A program made the translations under genes and the position numbers. Below, in pieces: positions 18,739-27,913 of a stretch of 64,000 nucleotides of DNA; position 1 is the stretch's first letter, and each line of letters opens with the position of its first letter. This stretch comes from Planctomycetota bacterium (GTDB lineage: Bacteria > Planctomycetota > UBA1135 > GCA-002686595): assembly GCA_026692665.1 (NCBI GenBank), contig JAPLOF010000033.1:62001-126000 (forward strand). The letters run 5' to 3'. Below the pieces are notes generated by a model that did not search any database, was not told the origin of the DNA, and saw nothing but the letters and a program-made list of their open reading frames with translations.

Positions 18739-19278
18739 ATGAGCGGCCTCCTCCACCGCGCCTGGTCGGCCGCGCGGGCGCAGGTTCGCCGCAGGTTCCT
18801 GCAGGGCGCGCCGCGCCTCTTCCTCGGGATCTGCCGCGCGGCCAGCTCGGCCGAGCTCGGACTCGCGGGCGAAGAGCTCGTCGCGCGGAGGCTCCGGCGG
18901 CGCGGCTCCGCGATCGAAGCCCGCCGGCTGCGGACCCCGTGGGGCGAGCTCGACGTCCTGGCGCGCGACGGGCTCGGCCTCGTGTGCATCGAGGTCAAGA
19001 CGGCCCGGCTCGTCCCGCGGCCGCGGATCCGCGGCGCGGCGCCGATCCCGCTCGCCGAGCGCGAGCGCCCCGGCGCGCGCGTGGACGGAGCGGGCCAGCG
19101 GCGCCTCGACCGCATTGCCGCGGGGCTCGCGGGCCGGCGGCGCCTCCCGGCGCGTTGGGAGGTCTGGGAGGTCCTCGTCGGTCCCGGCCGGTTCCGGGTC
19201 GAGATCCGGCGGTCGGCGCCCGGCGGACCCGAACTTCACGCGATCCAGCGGGATGCCTTCATGGCCGGAAGGGGCTAG
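18739..19278 (+). CDS. YraN/UPF0102 family protein
   Basis: The 179-residue protein has a restriction-endonuclease-like fold core: AELGLAGEELVARRLRRRG, then TPWGELDVLARDG and LVCIEVKTAR. The E-x(n)-D-x(n)-E-V-K pattern matches the PD-(D/E)xK-like signature of UPF0102. Family members are small, presumed nucleases of unknown substrate. An insertion between IEVKTA and the final helices (rich in R, P, G) makes it longer than the usual 120 residues. It follows yajC on the same strand and is probably co-transcribed. Confidence 0.85.
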   Translation: MSGLLHRAWSAARAQVRRRFLQGAPRLFLGICRAASSAELGLAGEELVARRLRRRGSAIEARRLRTPWGELDVLARDGLGLVCIEVKTARLVPRPRIRGAAPIPLAERERPGARVDGAGQRRLDRIAAGLAGRRRLPARWEVWEVLVGPGRFRVEIRRSAPGGPELHAIQRDAFMAGRG

Positions 19279-19365
19279 GACGATCAGAATGGGCACCCAT
19301 CCGAGGCCTGGACTGCCCGCGCGCCCCCCCGGCCGCGCGTCGTAACCCTCGTCCTCCGTCCCCGC

Positions 19366-21005
19366 ATGCTGCGCGTCCTCCGCCACTACCTGCCGTTGCG
19401 CAAGGCTCTGCTCATCTTGAGCGAAGCCGTCTTGCTCACGGCCGTGCTCTCGGCCTGGATGACGGCGCACCTGTGGCGGCCCACGGAGCTCGTGCTGGCT
19501 CAGCTCTACGAGCGCATCCCGGCGTTGAACGCCGATGACGCGTTCCTGCGCTGCGTGTACTCCTGCTTCCTGCTCTCCGTGCTGGCGCAATTCGCGATCG
19601 GCTTCAACGAGCTCTACGACGTGCGCGTCTCGGGCTCGCGCGTCGATCGTTCGGGCCGCTTCGTGGAGTCCGCCGGCTCGGCACTGGCGCTGTCGCTCCT
19701 GGCGGTGTTCGTGCTGCCGACGTGGGGCCTGCCGCAGGTCCTCGACTTCCCGCCGCTCTCCACGAGCCAGCGCATCCAGACGCTCGTCTTCGCGATGCTC
19801 TCGGGCTTCGTCGTCCTCTACGGCTGGCGCAGCCTGTTCCACTGGGCGCTGCGGCGCGCCAACTTCGGCGAGCGCGTGCTGATCCTCGGCGGCGGCAAGC
19901 GCGCGCGCGAGCTGGCGCGCGAGATCCGCGAACGTCCCGACATGGGCTACGACCTGGTCGGACTGGTGCCCGAGGGCGGACCCGAGCGCGGCCCCGTCGG
20001 CGTGACCCGCGTCGGCCGCAACGACGAGGGCAAGGCCCCGATCCCCATGCGCCCGCGCCTCGTCGGCTCGGCGGCGCTCGCCGGCGTGGGCGAGGTCGCG
20101 GCCGAGCGCGAGCCCGGGTTCCTGCTCGAACGACCGACGCCGCTCTCGACCGCCGAAGGCGCGGACCACGCGCGGACCGAACCCGCCGAGCCGGCGCCCA
20201 GCCTCGCCGCGCTCGTGCAGCGCGAGCGGGTCGACCTCGTGGTCGTCGCGCTCGAGGACCGCCGCAAGGCGCTGCCGATCGAAGACCTGCTCCAGTGCCG
20301 CCTGGACGGCGTGTCCGTGATCGAGCAGGAGTCGGTGTACGAGCGCATCACCGGCAAGATCGCGGTCGACGCGCTGCGGCCGAGCTACCTGATCTTCAAC
20401 GAGGGCTTCACGCGCCATCCGTGGGCGGCGCTGTCGAAGCGCGCCTTCGACCTGACCATCGGCTTCGTGCTGATCGCGTTGACGTGGCCGCTGATGATCT
20501 TGACGGCGATCGCGGTGCGCATCGATTCCCCGGGACCGATCCTCTTCACGCAGGAGCGCGTGGGTCGCGACGGACGCCCCTTCGTGCTCCTGAAGTTCCG
20601 CAGCATGCGCGCCGACGCCGAGAAGGCCACCGGACCGGTGTGGGCCACGCAGGACGACCCGCGCATCACGCGCGTCGGCTGTTCATCCGCAAGGCACGCC
20701 TGGACGAGCTGCCGCAGCTCGTGAACGTGCTCGCCGGCCACATGTCGATCGTGGGGCCGCGGCCAGAGCGCGAGCACTTCGTGGCCGAGCTGGCGCAGAA
20801 GATCCCCTACTTCCGCCAGCGCCACATCGTGAAGCCCGGACTGACCGGCTGGGCGCAGATCAACTACCGGTACGGAGCGTCGTTCGAGGACTCGGTCCAG
20901 AAGCTCCAGTACGACCTGTACTACATCAAGAACCAGTCGGTGCTGTTCGACCTGTCGATCCTGTTCAACACGGTCAAGATCGTGATCCTGCGCAAGGGGA
21001 CGTGA
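19366..21005 (+). pseudogene. Exopolysaccharide polyprenyl-phosphate sugar transferase, frameshifted
   Basis: The protein has an N-terminal membrane region (LRHYLPLRKALLILSEAVLL and further helices), a central nucleotide-binding-like domain (NFGERVLILGGGKRARE), and a C-terminal bacterial sugar transferase domain (AFDLTIGFVLIALTWPLMIL; DSPGPILFTQERVGRDGRPF; FRSMRADAE). It resembles TIGR03013, the EpsB-like transferase associated with PEP-CTERM systems. The first frame stops at 20724 after DDPRITRVG. The essential remainder (FIRKARLDELPQLVNVLAGH, then SIVGPRPERE and KPGLTGWAQINYRYG) continues in the +1-shifted frame to 21005. The break is near 20680-20685 and looks like a loss of 1 (or 4) bases. 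It is either a genuine inactivation or a sequencing error. Confidence 0.85.
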
Positions 21006-21311
21006 TCCCGGCGAGGAGCGGAGTCGAGCCGGAATCGAGCCCGGGTTTGGGCACGGCTCTCGCGGTGGACCCCGGCGCTCCCGTTGGTGACGGGAAGCGC
21101 CAGGAGCCGGGTGGCGCCCGCAGTGAGCGAGCCAGACGCGCCGGCCCCGCAAGGGGCCAGCCGGCTGCCGATGCCTGGCCATCCGATCGGGTCCCAGAGA
21201 CCGAATTGCAGCCCGACGGCCCCCTACTCGGAATCCAGTGCCGAGATTACCCTCGACAGGGTCCGGATCCCGTTCTCCCGCTTCTCCCTACGCACCCGAG
21301 GACGTGCCGTG
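21006..21311. other. Intergenic region, about 306 bp, with a GC-rich hairpin
   Basis: No gene is supported. A hairpin at 21140-21165 (GCCGGCCCC, loop GCAA, GGGGCC-A-GCCGGC) could terminate the sugar-transferase transcript. It lacks a T-run. Remaining sequence shows no recognisable motif. Confidence 0.4.
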
Positions 21312-21725
21312 ATGCTCGCTCACCGCTTCGCTCTCGCTCTCTCGCTCACGCTGTGCGCGAGTAGCCTGCTCGCCGACGTGTCGAGGGGCCAGGCTCCCAC
21401 CGTGGCGATCCAGGAGCGCTCGATCGCCGACTTGGGCCCACCGGGCTTCGATGTGAACGAATCCGCGTTGGCGATTAGGAGCGAGCATCGGCTCGCTGCC
21501 ACGACGACTGCTCAAGCCAGTGCTTCCCAACTCGCTCGCCAGGCGCGCGGTTCCAACGAGTCTTCGGCCTGGTTCTCGGGAGATCCCGCGACCCCCAGCG
21601 CGTACTGCGGCGACCTTTCCCTGGCGGTTCGCGACTACACACCGGAGCACAACCTGTTCGTGGTCATGGGACATACGAGCGGGGCGAACGGGTTTTTCCG
21701 GTACCACCCGACCTGGCCCGGGTGA
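21312..21725 (+). CDS. Short secreted protein of unknown function, possibly a truncated N-terminal fragment
   Basis: The 137-residue product starts at the ATG at 21312 with a convincing signal peptide (MLAHRFALALSLTLCASSLL, cleavage near LADVSRGQA). The rest (YCGDLSLAVRDYTPEHNLFV, then VMGHTSGANGFFRYHPTW) matches no family I know. It ends abruptly after a T-run (GGGTTTTTCC at about 21689), 70 bp before the next exported protein gene, whose own N-terminus lacks a good signal peptide. It may be a real small gene or the leftover 5' part of a longer gene broken by frameshifts. The DNA here is visibly less GC-rich than its neighbours. Confidence 0.45.
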   Translation: MLAHRFALALSLTLCASSLLADVSRGQAPTVAIQERSIADLGPPGFDVNESALAIRSEHRLAATTTAQASASQLARQARGSNESSAWFSGDPATPSAYCGDLSLAVRDYTPEHNLFVVMGHTSGANGFFRYHPTWPG

Positions 21726-21795
21726 AGATCCACTGCATAGAACGGTCATCTACGGTCAGCAGATCATCGTCACCACCCCATAGAAAACCTGAACA

Positions 21796-23139
21796 ATGCC
21801 CCTCAATGGCAACGCTTGTTGGATCCCGATTGCGATCCTGGGCTGCTCAACGAAGGCCGTAGCGCAGGTGGCGCCAGCGAGTGCTCCCAGCACCGCGCGG
21901 GCTGCACCACCCGTGACCCGACTCGGGGTATACCAGTTGGCCACCGGAACGTGGACGCCTGCTATCGCGTCAGGGATGGCCGGTGCCGACGTCCTGTACA
22001 ACAATACGCGAGGGCCGTTTCAATGCCAGCCCACGGACTCGGGGGCGACACTGATCTCTTCTGGTTTCATTCCATGCCCAGGCTACCCCGGGAACTCCAC
22101 GTTTTCACCCGGATGCTCAACACAGTACATGATTACTGGGTTTGAGTTCGCATACTGCACGGATCAACCATCGATAGATGTCGAAATCGACTTCTACAAT
22201 CAGTTTCGCTATTGCGGCCAGCCACTACAGATTCTCGTTACGATTCCAGTTTCTGGTCTTACGGGCTCTTCGAGTGGCACCCTGGAGTCTTTCTCCGTCG
22301 TGGTCGACCTTCACGGAGGATCCGGTGCTTTGGCTCCGTTCACTCTGCTAGCCTGCGGCGATGGACAATACCAGGGACCACCGCTCTGGGATGAGCGTTT
22401 TGGGGTCGGCATACGTGTTCCTACGATCTTCGGCACGAGCACGGGCCCCCTCATTGCAGGTGACTATGGCATCCCGAACGGGGTGGCTGGCGCCGGAACG
22501 CGCTGGTCGCGTCCATCGGTCGACTATTCAGTGATCGGTGCCGGCGCGGGGTACTACGGCGAACTGCGCTACATCTACCCTGCGATGAGCCAAGACTTCT
22601 GCGTCGACGTCGCTCCCCTCTACCTGCGACTCTTCGGGGACGCCTGCGGGCCCCTCGTCGGACAGCCATTTTGCGCGGGAGCCGGCGGAAGCACGCCTTG
22701 CCCCTGCGGAAACTCCAGCCCGCTCCCGAACCTCGAAGGTTGTCGCAACTCTGTCAACGGCGTCAATGGTGGCCGCCTCGAGGTCCTCGGGACCGCCAGT
22801 CTTTCCGCGGATAGCGTCCTCCTCCGCGCGCTCCGCCTTCCCGCCACGACCTCCGCGCTCTTCTTCCAGGGCACGCAGCAGCAAGCCTCGGGCGCGGGAA
22901 TCGCCTTCGGCGATGGACTGCGCTGCGCGGGTGGGGTCACGACCCGACTCGCCTCACGCAGCGCGGTGAATGGACAGGTCGAGTTCCCTCTCAGCGGGGA
23001 GCCCGCGGTCTCCAACCTGGGCGGGATCTCCACCGCCGGTACGCGCACCTACCAGGTCTGGTACCGCAACAGTGCCAGTTTCTGCACCAGCTCGATGTTC
23101 AACCTCACGAATGGTTGGGAATTGGCCTGGATGCCATGA
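21796..23139 (+). CDS. Exported protein with Cys-rich C-terminal module; N-terminus uncertain
   Basis: The 447-residue ORF has a middle beta-rich domain (RLGVYQLATGTWTPAIASGM, then ITGFEFAYCT, VEIDFYNQF and LLACGDGQYQGPPLWDERFG). I recall this type only from planctomycete exported proteins. The final 159 residues are the shared module: FCAGAGGSTPCPCGN, GCRNS, ALFFQGT, AFGDGLRCAGG, YQVWYRNSASFC, FNLTNGWELAW. The N-terminus (MPLNGNACWIPIAILGCS) is not a clear signal peptide, and the start is chosen only because it is the first ATG after an in-frame stop. The true 5' end may have been lost. Codon usage is less GC-biased up to about 22600. Confidence 0.65.
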   Translation: MPLNGNACWIPIAILGCSTKAVAQVAPASAPSTARAAPPVTRLGVYQLATGTWTPAIASGMAGADVLYNNTRGPFQCQPTDSGATLISSGFIPCPGYPGNSTFSPGCSTQYMITGFEFAYCTDQPSIDVEIDFYNQFRYCGQPLQILVTIPVSGLTGSSSGTLESFSVVVDLHGGSGALAPFTLLACGDGQYQGPPLWDERFGVGIRVPTIFGTSTGPLIAGDYGIPNGVAGAGTRWSRPSVDYSVIGAGAGYYGELRYIYPAMSQDFCVDVAPLYLRLFGDACGPLVGQPFCAGAGGSTPCPCGNSSPLPNLEGCRNSVNGVNGGRLEVLGTASLSADSVLLRALRLPATTSALFFQGTQQQASGAGIAFGDGLRCAGGVTTRLASRSAVNGQVEFPLSGEPAVSNLGGISTAGTRTYQVWYRNSASFCTSSMFNLTNGWELAWMP

Positions 23140-23260
23140 AGCGAGAGTCCGTGACTCCAGCGCCCGGCGCCGGACGCAGTCACGTCGCGGCAGGTGGTGC
23201 TCCCCGGGGACGGCGGGCCTCGATCCACCCAGATCGGCTCCATCGCACTAGGATGGAGAC

Positions 23261-25621
23261 ATGTCCGCCCTCCGCATCCCCGCCGCCCTGGGGCTCCTGA
23301 CCGCGACGGCGCTGGCCGGCGGTTCCCCCGAGAACGCGATCCTGATCGTCGACCCGTCGAATCCGGTCTCGCTCCAGGTCGCGAACCGCTACCGGACCCT
23401 GCGCGACCTCCCCGACCGGAACGTGCTCTACTGCGCGCCGAATCCCGGCTCGTACGCGGCGTTCCAGGCCTCCGTGAAGCCGGCCTTCCTCGGCTCGCTC
23501 GAACAACTGGGGATCGAGGACCACGTCGACTACGTCCTGCTCTCGGCGGGCTCGGGATTCCAGGTCGCGGCGAGCGGCCTCGTCAGCGACGGCTGTTCTG
23601 CGGTGAACCGCTTCGCGGTGACGACGCCGTTCACGATCGCGCGCACGTGGAGCAGCGTACCCGTGGGCGTCGGGTCGCAGACCTCGAACGGCTACAACTC
23701 GACGGGCAACAGCGCGCTGGCCTTCGACGCGCGCACCGCGTGGGCTTCCGGAGGACCCTCGTCGACGGGAGCCCGCTACTTCCTGGCGGCCCTGCTCGGA
23801 TACGAGGGGCCGAACGGGAACACCGTCGCGGAGATCCTCTCCTGCCTGGACCGGTCCGCCGCGGTGGACGGCGCCCGGCCCGCGGGCACGACCTACTACT
23901 GCCAGACGAACGACGCGGCGCGCTCGGCTCCGCGCCACGGCTTCTATCCGGCCGCCGTGGCCGCGATCGCGGCGCTGGGCCTCTCGGCGCAGCACCTCTT
24001 CGCCGACCTGCCGCCGGCGGGCTCGACGTGCACGGGCATCATGACCGGCCTCGCCGATCCGGCGATCGACACGACGGCGCTCACGCTGACGCCAGGGAGC
24101 TTCGCGGACCACCTGACGAGCTACGCCGGAACGTTCGACGGGGTTGGGCAGACGAAGATGTCGCGCTGGATCGCGAAGGGCGCAAGCGGAACATCGGGCA
24201 CGGTCGAGGAGCCCTGCAACTACGCGGGCAAGTTCCCGCACGCGCGCTTGCACGTCTACTACGCGCAAGGGGCGTCGCTGGGCGAGGCCTGGTTCCGGAG
24301 CCTCGGGTACGTCCCCTTCCAGCAGCTCTTCCTCGGCGATCCGCTGTGCCGTCCGTTCGCCTACCTGCCGGTCCCGGGCCTCGCGAACGCGCCGGGTGGC
24401 GCGGTGTCGGGCACGATCGGGCTCCAGCCGGTGGCGACCACGACGCATCCGACCGCGGCGATCGCCCGGTTCGAGTTGCTCGTCGATGGGATTTCCTTCG
24501 GGGAAACCGCGCCCGGGGGCACGTGGGCGCTCGACACGACGGCGATCGCGGACGGCTGGCACGACCTGCGCGTCCTGGCCTGGGACGACACGGGGGTGAA
24601 GAGCACGGGCCGCGCGATCCTGCCCCTCACGACGTCGAACTTCGGCCGGTCGGCGAGCCTCGCCGTCGCGCCGGCGAGCGGCGACCTCACGACGCGCTTC
24701 GACTTCACGACCGCGGGCGCGGGCGGGACGGTCGCCGAGTCGCGGCTCCTGCAGGGCAGCCGCGTCGTGGCGGCCGGCGCGGGGAACGGGACCCTGTCCG
24801 TGTACGGCCGCACGCTGGGCGCGGATCGCTCGCGGCTGCAACTCGAGGTCGAGTACACCGATGGGCGGATCGCGCGCAGCGCACCCGTGACCGTCGACGT
24901 CGCGGACGCGTCCGGCACGCCGGGAACTCTCGCGCCGACGGCCTTCAGCTGCACGAAGCGCGCCCGCAACGACGCCGCGGTCGTCGTCGAACTCCCGAGC
25001 ACGTTCGACGCGCAGCTCGCGAGCGCGACCTGGACGATCGTCGCGGGGCCCGCGCAAGGCTCGATCCTCGGCGGGACGGGCCCCTATCGCATCGTGCAGC
25101 CCGTGCCGGGCGCGCTGGGCGCCGACGCGCTGGTCTTCCGGGTCACGACGCCCGCCGGAACCTCGAGCGACGCCACCGTGACGATCCGCTGGGATTCACC
25201 GCCGGTCTGCCCGACGCCCGCGCACGAGTGCACGGCGAACCCGAACAGCACGGGCTCCCCTGCCACGATGGGCTGGAGCGGCTCGACGCGCATCGGGACG
25301 AACGACTTCCGCGTCGCGGCCTTCGGGCTGCCCGCCTCGTCGTTCGGGGTCTTCTTCTACGGAGCCAACGCCACGCAGCAGCCCTTCGGAGACGGGTTCC
25401 GGTGCGTGGCCTCCCCGGTGATCCGCCTGGGCGTCCAGCAGGCGAGCGTGTTCGGCGATGTCGAGCGCGCGCTGGACTTCTCCGCGCCGCCGTTCGCCGG
25501 CGGCATCGGCGCGATCACGGCCGGCTCCACGCAGCGCTTCCAGTTCTGGTACCGGAATCCCGCCGCGGGCGGCGCGGGCTTCAACACGAGCGATGCCCTG
25601 GCCGTGACCTTCTGTCCCTGA
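23261..25621 (+). CDS. TIGR03790-type secreted protein with variant C-terminal module
   Basis: The 786-residue protein begins with a short signal peptide (MSALRIPAALGLLTATALAG). Residues about 22-370 match the planctomycete TIGR03790 family: ENAILIVDPSNPVSLQVANR, LPDRNVLYCAPNPG, DYVLLSAGSGF, and GASLGEAWFRSLGYVPFQQL followed by FLGDPLCRPF. The family is thought to be peptidase-like, but activity is unproved. Residues about 375-650 are Ig-like beta repeats. The last 130 residues (CTANPNSTG, FGVFFYGANATQQPFGDGFR, then FQFWYRNPAAGGAGFNTSDA) are a shorter variant of the module at the end of the other secreted proteins. It keeps FGDGFRC, FWYRN and the terminal SDAL but lacks the CPCGN motif. Confidence 0.82.
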   Translation: MSALRIPAALGLLTATALAGGSPENAILIVDPSNPVSLQVANRYRTLRDLPDRNVLYCAPNPGSYAAFQASVKPAFLGSLEQLGIEDHVDYVLLSAGSGFQVAASGLVSDGCSAVNRFAVTTPFTIARTWSSVPVGVGSQTSNGYNSTGNSALAFDARTAWASGGPSSTGARYFLAALLGYEGPNGNTVAEILSCLDRSAAVDGARPAGTTYYCQTNDAARSAPRHGFYPAAVAAIAALGLSAQHLFADLPPAGSTCTGIMTGLADPAIDTTALTLTPGSFADHLTSYAGTFDGVGQTKMSRWIAKGASGTSGTVEEPCNYAGKFPHARLHVYYAQGASLGEAWFRSLGYVPFQQLFLGDPLCRPFAYLPVPGLANAPGGAVSGTIGLQPVATTTHPTAAIARFELLVDGISFGETAPGGTWALDTTAIADGWHDLRVLAWDDTGVKSTGRAILPLTTSNFGRSASLAVAPASGDLTTRFDFTTAGAGGTVAESRLLQGSRVVAAGAGNGTLSVYGRTLGADRSRLQLEVEYTDGRIARSAPVTVDVADASGTPGTLAPTAFSCTKRARNDAAVVVELPSTFDAQLASATWTIVAGPAQGSILGGTGPYRIVQPVPGALGADALVFRVTTPAGTSSDATVTIRWDSPPVCPTPAHECTANPNSTGSPATMGWSGSTRIGTNDFRVAAFGLPASSFGVFFYGANATQQPFGDGFRCVASPVIRLGVQQASVFGDVERALDFSAPPFAGGIGAITAGSTQRFQFWYRNPAAGGAGFNTSDALAVTFCP

Positions 25622-25626
25622 CCGCG

Positions 25627-25668
25627 TTCTTCAGGCCGCCTTCTTCAGGCCGCGTTCTTCAGGCCGCC
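25627..25668. repeat. Three tandem copies of a 14-bp unit
   Basis: TTCTTCAGGCCGC followed by C, G and C occurs at 25627, 25641 and 25655 with a 14-bp period. On the minus strand each copy contains TGA; the one at 25659-25661 is the stop of the TM2-like gene, so the repeats multiply its stop region. Probably slippage; function unlikely. Confidence 0.9.
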
Positions 25669-25970
25669 GCGTAGCCGACCTGCGTCGACTTGGCCTTCTG
25701 CGCCGCGAGCCAGCACGAGACCGCGGCGAAGGCGCACCAGGTCAGCGGCCAGGTCACGAAACCGATCAGGACGAACAGGAGCAGGAAGTTGACCGTCGCC
25801 GCGATCCAGTACCCGATCATCAGCGCCAGGCCCCAGCCGATGTTGCCGGCGTAGAGGTTCCCGATCCCGAAGGTCTGGAGGAACATCCCCGGCACGAGTT
25901 CCAGGATCAGCGCGATGCCCGTGTCCTTCGGGAGGCGTGCGGGCGCGGACGGGTAGGTGGTGTCGGTCAT
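25659..25970 (-). CDS. TM2-like small membrane protein
   Basis: The 103-residue protein has two to three membrane helices: LILELVPGMFLQTFGIGNLY, GLALMIGYWIAATVNFLLLF and LTWCAFAAVSCWLAA. The first helix ends in GIGNLYAGNIGWG, comparable to the G-x-x-x-F-Y-x-G motif of TM2-domain proteins. The start at 25970 (MTDTTYPSAP) is chosen because in-frame extension upstream enters the mnmG gene. It lies 53 bp downstream of mnmG on the same strand. Function unknown. Confidence 0.68.
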   Translation of the reverse strand: MTDTTYPSAPARLPKDTGIALILELVPGMFLQTFGIGNLYAGNIGWGLALMIGYWIAATVNFLLLFVLIGFVTWPLTWCAFAAVSCWLAAQKAKSTQVGYAAA

Positions 25971-26023
25971 GGCGGGGCCCTTACGCGGGGCCGGGGCCGA
26001 TCTTCTCGGCGGCGGGCGGGAAT

Positions 26024-27913
26024 TCAGTCCGGCCGAGCGGGGGCAGCGGCCCGTTCGCGCCGCAACCGCTCGACGTGGACCGCGACGAGCGCCACGTCCG
26101 GCGGGCGGACCCCCGCGATCCGCCCGGCGGCGCCCAGGGTGCGCGGTCGCAGGCGGGCGAGCTTGTCGCGCGCCTCGTTGCCGAGGCCCCGGATCCCGGC
26201 GTAGTCGAGTTCGGCCGGGATCTCCAGCGCGTCCTGCGAGCGCAGGCGCGCCACGTTGTCCTCGGCCCGCTCGACGTAGCCCCGGTACTTGATGCCGACG
26301 GCGACCGCCCGCGCGACCTCGTCGTCGAAGCCCAGGGCGGAAAGCTCGGGCACCGCCGCGATCGTGGATTCCCACGTCACCTCGGGCCGCAGGAGGAGCT
26401 CGGCCAGGCTCTTCCCGTCGCGCCGGATCCGCGCCAGGGCGGACTCGATGCGCGCTCGCTCCGCCTGACGCGCAAAGAGGCGCGCGACCGCGTCGTCGCC
26501 CACCAGGCCCACGGCCTGCGCGCGCGGCACGAGCCGCTCCTCGGCGTTGTCGCAGCGCAGGAGGAGCCGGTGCTCCGCGCGGCTCGTGAACATCCGATAA
26601 GGCTCGGTCGGATTCGACACGACGAGGTCGTCGACCATGACGCCGATGTAGGCCTCGTGCCGACCGAGCACGAACGCCTCGCGGCCCCGCACCCACAGCG
26701 CGGCGTTCGCGCCGGCGACGAGTCCCTGGCCCGCGGCCTCTTCGTAGCCCGACGTGCCGTTGATCTGTCCCGCGAGGAAGAGCCCGGGCACGCTCTTCAC
26801 CGCGAGCGCGTCCGACAGCTGGCTGGGCGCCACGAAGTCGTACTCGACCGCGTAGCCGTGGCGCAGGAATCGCGCGCGTTCGAGCCCCTCGATCGTGCGC
26901 AGCATCGCCTCCTGGACGTCGCCGGGCAGCGAAGTCGAGACGCCGTTCACGTACACGACGTCGGTCGACAGGCTCTCGGGCTCGAGGAAGACGATGTGGC
27001 GCTCCTTGTCGGCGAAGCGCATGACCTTGTCCTCGACGCTCGGGCAGTAGCGCGGGCCCACGCCCTGGATGCGCCCGGCGTACATGGGCGCGCGGTGGAT
27101 GTTCGCGCGGATCAGCGCGTGCGTCCGCTCGTTCGTGTGCGTCAGGTGGCAGGCGATCTGGCGCAGCGCGGGAAAGAGCGAGCGATCCGTGCGCGAGGAG
27201 AACGGGGCCGGGCGCGCATCGCCGGCCTGGGTCTCGAGCCGATCCCAGTCGATCGAATCGGCCGCGAGCCGCGGCGGGGTGCCGGTCTTGAGGCGACCCA
27301 GCGCGAGGCCCAGCGCTTCGAGGTCGCGCGAAACGCCGGCGCTCGTGCCCTCGCCGACGCGGCCGCCGGCGGACTGGTCCTCGCCCGTGTGCATGATCGC
27401 GCGCAGGAACGTGCCCGTCGTGATCACCACGGCAGCCGCCGCGAGTTCGCGCCCGTCGGCGAGGCGCACGCCGCGCACGGATCCGTCCTCGACGACGAGG
27501 CCCGAGGCGGCGCCTTCCACGAGCTCGATCCCGGCCTGGGCCCGGATCACGGCGGTCGCGGCCTCGCGGTACAGGTGACGGTCGCTCTGGCAGCGCGGGC
27601 TCTGGACCGCCAGACCCTTGCCCGTGTTCAAGAGCTTGAACTGGATGCCCGTGGCGTCCGCCACGGCCCCCATCGCGCCGCCGAGCGCGTCGACCTCGCG
27701 CACGATCTGTCCCTTGCCCACGCCGCCGATCGCGGGGTTGCAGCTCATCTCGCCGATGCGATCCAGGCGCAGCGAGACGAGCGCCACGCGCGCGCCGACG
27801 CGCGCCGCGGCCAGCGCGGCCTCGATCCCGGCGTGGCCGCCGCCGACGACGACGACGTCGTGAGCGCCACGGCTCGGGCGCGGAGTGGGATGGGCGTGCG
27901 AAGCGGTTTCCAT
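26024..27913 (-). CDS. mnmG: tRNA uridine-5-carboxymethylaminomethyl modification enzyme MnmG
   Basis: The 629-residue FAD enzyme acts with MnmE to install the (carboxymethyl)aminomethyl group at tRNA U34. The FAD-binding motif VVVVGGGHAGIEAALAAAR is near the N-terminus, then the MnmG signatures CNPAIGGVGKGQIVREVDAL, GPRYCPSVEDKV and GQINGTSGYEEAAGQGL. The C-terminal helical MnmE/tRNA-binding region is complete (KYRGYVERAEDNVARL). Length fits the family. I use the ATG at 27913 (METASHAHPT); an ATG 12 codons earlier is possible. The start codon lies inside an imperfect palindrome (27904-27957). Confidence 0.96.
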   Translation of the reverse strand: METASHAHPTPRPSRGAHDVVVVGGGHAGIEAALAAARVGARVALVSLRLDRIGEMSCNPAIGGVGKGQIVREVDALGGAMGAVADATGIQFKLLNTGKGLAVQSPRCQSDRHLYREAATAVIRAQAGIELVEGAASGLVVEDGSVRGVRLADGRELAAAAVVITTGTFLRAIMHTGEDQSAGGRVGEGTSAGVSRDLEALGLALGRLKTGTPPRLAADSIDWDRLETQAGDARPAPFSSRTDRSLFPALRQIACHLTHTNERTHALIRANIHRAPMYAGRIQGVGPRYCPSVEDKVMRFADKERHIVFLEPESLSTDVVYVNGVSTSLPGDVQEAMLRTIEGLERARFLRHGYAVEYDFVAPSQLSDALAVKSVPGLFLAGQINGTSGYEEAAGQGLVAGANAALWVRGREAFVLGRHEAYIGVMVDDLVVSNPTEPYRMFTSRAEHRLLLRCDNAEERLVPRAQAVGLVGDDAVARLFARQAERARIESALARIRRDGKSLAELLLRPEVTWESTIAAVPELSALGFDDEVARAVAVGIKYRGYVERAEDNVARLRSQDALEIPAELDYAGIRGLGNEARDKLARLRPRTLGAAGRIAGVRPPDVALVAVHVERLRRERAAAPARPD

